A DNA stretch of 51,086 nucleotides from assembly GCA_024998685.1 (NCBI GenBank), contig JACOEH010000039.1, forward strand, positions 1-51,086, in the 5' to 3' direction. The stretch's first letter is position 1; each line of letters starts with the position of its first letter. Shown here piece after piece: positions 48,990 to 51,086 of the stretch. The notes under the pieces are model-generated. The model was not told where the DNA came from. It made no database searches and saw only the letters and a program-made list of their open reading frames with translations. The position numbers and the translations under genes were made by a program. Origin of the DNA: Nitrospira sp. Its GTDB lineage: Bacteria; Nitrospirota; Nitrospiria; Nitrospirales; Nitrospiraceae.

Positions 48990-51041
48990 ATGACACGCGC
49001 CATGACATTTGTACTGGTTCTTACGGTCGCACTCAGCTTTGGGGAAAATGTCCAGGCCCATGACCCGGACGAACCTGTCCTGGAAGTGCCGGAAGTCGCG
49101 GTCATCGGTGAAAAACCGGTGGCGGCCTCCTCTCAACAATTCATTCCGGACAAGGAAATTGTGCTCCAGCCCCAGGGGAGACCGGCTCAAGTCCTTCGCT
49201 TGATTCCAGGTATGGTGGCGGTTGAGCATTCCGGAGGAGCAGGAAAGGCCGACCAATATTTCCTGCGCGGCTTTGATGCCGATCATGGAACGGATGTCGC
49301 CTTCTTCACGGACGGGATGCCGATCAATCTGCGGACCCATGCGCATGGGCAAGGGTATGCCGATTTGAACTTCATCATTCCTGAGACGATTGAAGGCGTC
49401 GAGGCCTCCAAAGGTGCCTATCTCCCGGAGATCGGAGATTTTGCGACGGCAGGGGCGATCAATTTCAAGACCAGGCAAGTCGTGCAAGAAGGGATTGCGC
49501 AGGCGACCGGCGGGCAGTTCGACACGCAGCGGTATCTTTTGATGTTCTCGCCTACCAAAGATAGAGTCCGTACCTTGGTCGCTATGGAAAACTATTACAC
49601 CAACGGTCCGTTTGAACACCATAATCGATACCTGCGGACCAATTTACTAGGCAGGCTTACGACCAGCTTTACGGGAAGAGACGAATTCAGTGTGAAGGCG
49701 ACCTTCAACAAATCCAAATGGAACGGCTCGGGGGAAATCCCGCTGCGCGCCGTGGAAGAAGGGATCATAGGTCGCTTCGGGTCGATCGATCCGACGGAAG
49801 GAGGATCGACGCTCCGGGCGACCGGCGTCATGAACTATCACTACGACACGACGACCAACGGTCAGTTCTTTGCCGATGCGTACGGGCAGTACTATCGGCT
49901 GGACCTGTTCACGAATTTTACATTTTTCCTCAATGATCCCGTCAACGGTGACGGCATTCAGCAAGCCGATCGACGGGTCATGTACGGCGGCGATATCGGA
50001 TACAAGCAGCGTTGGGAATTTTTGGGAATGCCGACCATTGGAACGGTGGGAGTTCAAGCCCGAGTGGATGACATCCATCCAAGGCTGGGGACGCAAACGA
50101 AACGGGCAGGGACCGGCACGACGGTCTACAGCGATGTGCTGTCCGCTTCCTATGCGCCCTATATCAAAGGCGAGGTGCAGCCTGCTTCGTGGGTTCGATT
50201 CGTCGGCGGGTTGCGGTGGGAAACGTTTACGTTCGATGTGCGCAATCTGTGCGCGACCTGCACGTTGCGGCCGGAGGGACACACCAGTTCCGGCATTCTC
50301 TTGCCCAAGATGAGCATGATCGTGGGCCCTTGGGGCAAAACCGAATTGTTCGTCAACTACGGAGAAGGCTTCCACAGCAATGATGCGCGATCGGCGGTGC
50401 AGATCGGGTCGGCTCCGCTCGCTCGATCCAGGAGCTACGAGGTGGGGCTCCGATCGAAACCCTGGGGACCTGAGGGGCTCGAATTGACTGTCACGGCATG
50501 GCGCATCGATCTTCAGTCCGAGCTGGTGTTCGTGGGCGACGAAGGCACGACGGAGAGTCGTGGACCAAGCAGACGACAGGGTTTTGAAGTGGCTGCACGC
50601 GGCCAGGTATGGGGGCCGCTGTATGTGAACGGCAGTTTCACCTGGACGCAGGCCAAATTCCGCAACGGCGATGCGATCCCATTAGCCCCGGAGTTCACGG
50701 CCTATGGAGCGGCGATTCTGAGATGGCCCGAAGGAATGACGTCTCAGCTGCAAGCCACCTATCTCGGAGTTCGACCCCTCACCGAGGATCGGAGCTTCAA
50801 GTCACCTTCGTGGATCGTCTTCGATTGGACGCAACGGTATCAATTGCCGATCAAGTTGCCCTATGGTCGCTTGGAAGCGTTTTATTTCGTTCAAAATCTG
50901 TTCAACACGGACTGGGAGCAAGCGATCTTTGCGTTCGAATCAAGGCTACAGACTGAACCGGCCGCCGTGAACGGCATCCATTTCGTACCAGGAAACCCAC
51001 GTACATTCATGGGAGGGGTTGCCTGGCATTTTTCAACCTGA
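48990..51041 (+). CDS. TonB-dependent outer-membrane receptor
   Basis: The protein has 683 residues from ATG 48990 (gagga nine bases upstream; GTG 48984 is worse). Signal peptide about 1-23 (MTFVLVLTVALSFGENVQA). Plug domain about 45-165: RPAQVLRLIPGMVAVEHSGG, YFLRGFDADHGTDVAFFTDG, then VEASKGAYLPEIGDFATAGAINFK. The 22-strand barrel follows, ending with aromatic WHFST, the usual terminal strand. It would bring a scarce ligand across the outer membrane using TonB. The upstream nikR and dyad suggest a nickel chelate or another metal complex, which is inference. The TonB at 43391 may power it. Confidence 0.92.
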   Translation: MTRAMTFVLVLTVALSFGENVQAHDPDEPVLEVPEVAVIGEKPVAASSQQFIPDKEIVLQPQGRPAQVLRLIPGMVAVEHSGGAGKADQYFLRGFDADHGTDVAFFTDGMPINLRTHAHGQGYADLNFIIPETIEGVEASKGAYLPEIGDFATAGAINFKTRQVVQEGIAQATGGQFDTQRYLLMFSPTKDRVRTLVAMENYYTNGPFEHHNRYLRTNLLGRLTTSFTGRDEFSVKATFNKSKWNGSGEIPLRAVEEGIIGRFGSIDPTEGGSTLRATGVMNYHYDTTTNGQFFADAYGQYYRLDLFTNFTFFLNDPVNGDGIQQADRRVMYGGDIGYKQRWEFLGMPTIGTVGVQARVDDIHPRLGTQTKRAGTGTTVYSDVLSASYAPYIKGEVQPASWVRFVGGLRWETFTFDVRNLCATCTLRPEGHTSSGILLPKMSMIVGPWGKTELFVNYGEGFHSNDARSAVQIGSAPLARSRSYEVGLRSKPWGPEGLELTVTAWRIDLQSELVFVGDEGTTESRGPSRRQGFEVAARGQVWGPLYVNGSFTWTQAKFRNGDAIPLAPEFTAYGAAILRWPEGMTSQLQATYLGVRPLTEDRSFKSPSWIVFDWTQRYQLPIKLPYGRLEAFYFVQNLFNTDWEQAIFAFESRLQTEPAAVNGIHFVPGNPRTFMGGVAWHFST

Positions 51042-51086
51042 ATCCTGCGGCGCTTGTGAGCGAACAATGTACATACTGATAGACCT

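Noticed and set aside
1-51086. CRISPR arrays, tRNA, rRNA or transposase genes
   Set aside because: I looked for regular short repeats, cloverleaf-like sequences and transposase motifs and saw none.

Overview
The window is a GC-rich, gene-dense bacterial chromosome segment. Paired HME-RND metal efflux operons, SoxC-type sulfite dehydrogenase, many ECF sigma factors, Slp lipoproteins, a DUF3842 protein and small dispersed repeats that start AGGATGCT all resemble Nitrospira (Nitrospirota). That assignment is from recalled gene content, not a search. I see no rRNA, tRNA, CRISPR array or intact transposase.

Layout. 1-2542: a truncated BMP-type ABC substrate-binding gene behind two paralogous GntR/FCD regulators, with a dispersed repeat between the regulators. 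2619-13782: an Slp lipoprotein divergent from a copper block of DsbA, an ECF sigma factor with a cysteine-rich tail, a CopA-like ATPase with YHS domains, a small exported protein and a CusCBA-like efflux system. 13809-16026: a second repeat copy, then a sulfite dehydrogenase (SoxC) and its cytochrome c. 16246-22437: a second efflux operon (His-rich exported protein, TolC, adaptor, CzcA-like pump). 22690-27670: an unrecognised 1011-residue protein with a sedolisin (S53) protease.

28303-31900: a minus-strand set (repeat-containing exported protein, small protein, porin, bile-acid:sodium-symporter-like transporter) headed by what I read as a fluoride (crcB) riboswitch with a terminator. A cation:proton antiporter, an MFS transporter and YnfA lie divergently. 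35235-39747: HtrA protease, a CnrX/CnrY/CnrH-like sensor, membrane protein and sigma trio, a receiver protein and a second Slp lipoprotein. 39748-40909: gene debris, namely an htrA 3-prime relic and a frameshifted gene.

41069-51041: HupE/UreJ-like permease, TPR protein, TonB, DUF4331 protein and a lipoprotein, divergent from an ECF sigma/cupin anti-sigma pair, then NikR, a DUF3842 protein and a TonB-dependent receptor. A perfect 8-16-8 dyad touches the receptor start codon and has the geometry of a NikR operator. The block could be a nickel-responsive outer-membrane uptake system. The two most interesting signals are the fluoride riboswitch heading a transporter/porin operon that lacks CrcB, and the NikR/TonB/HupE/DUF4331 block. 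Functions for both are inferred.
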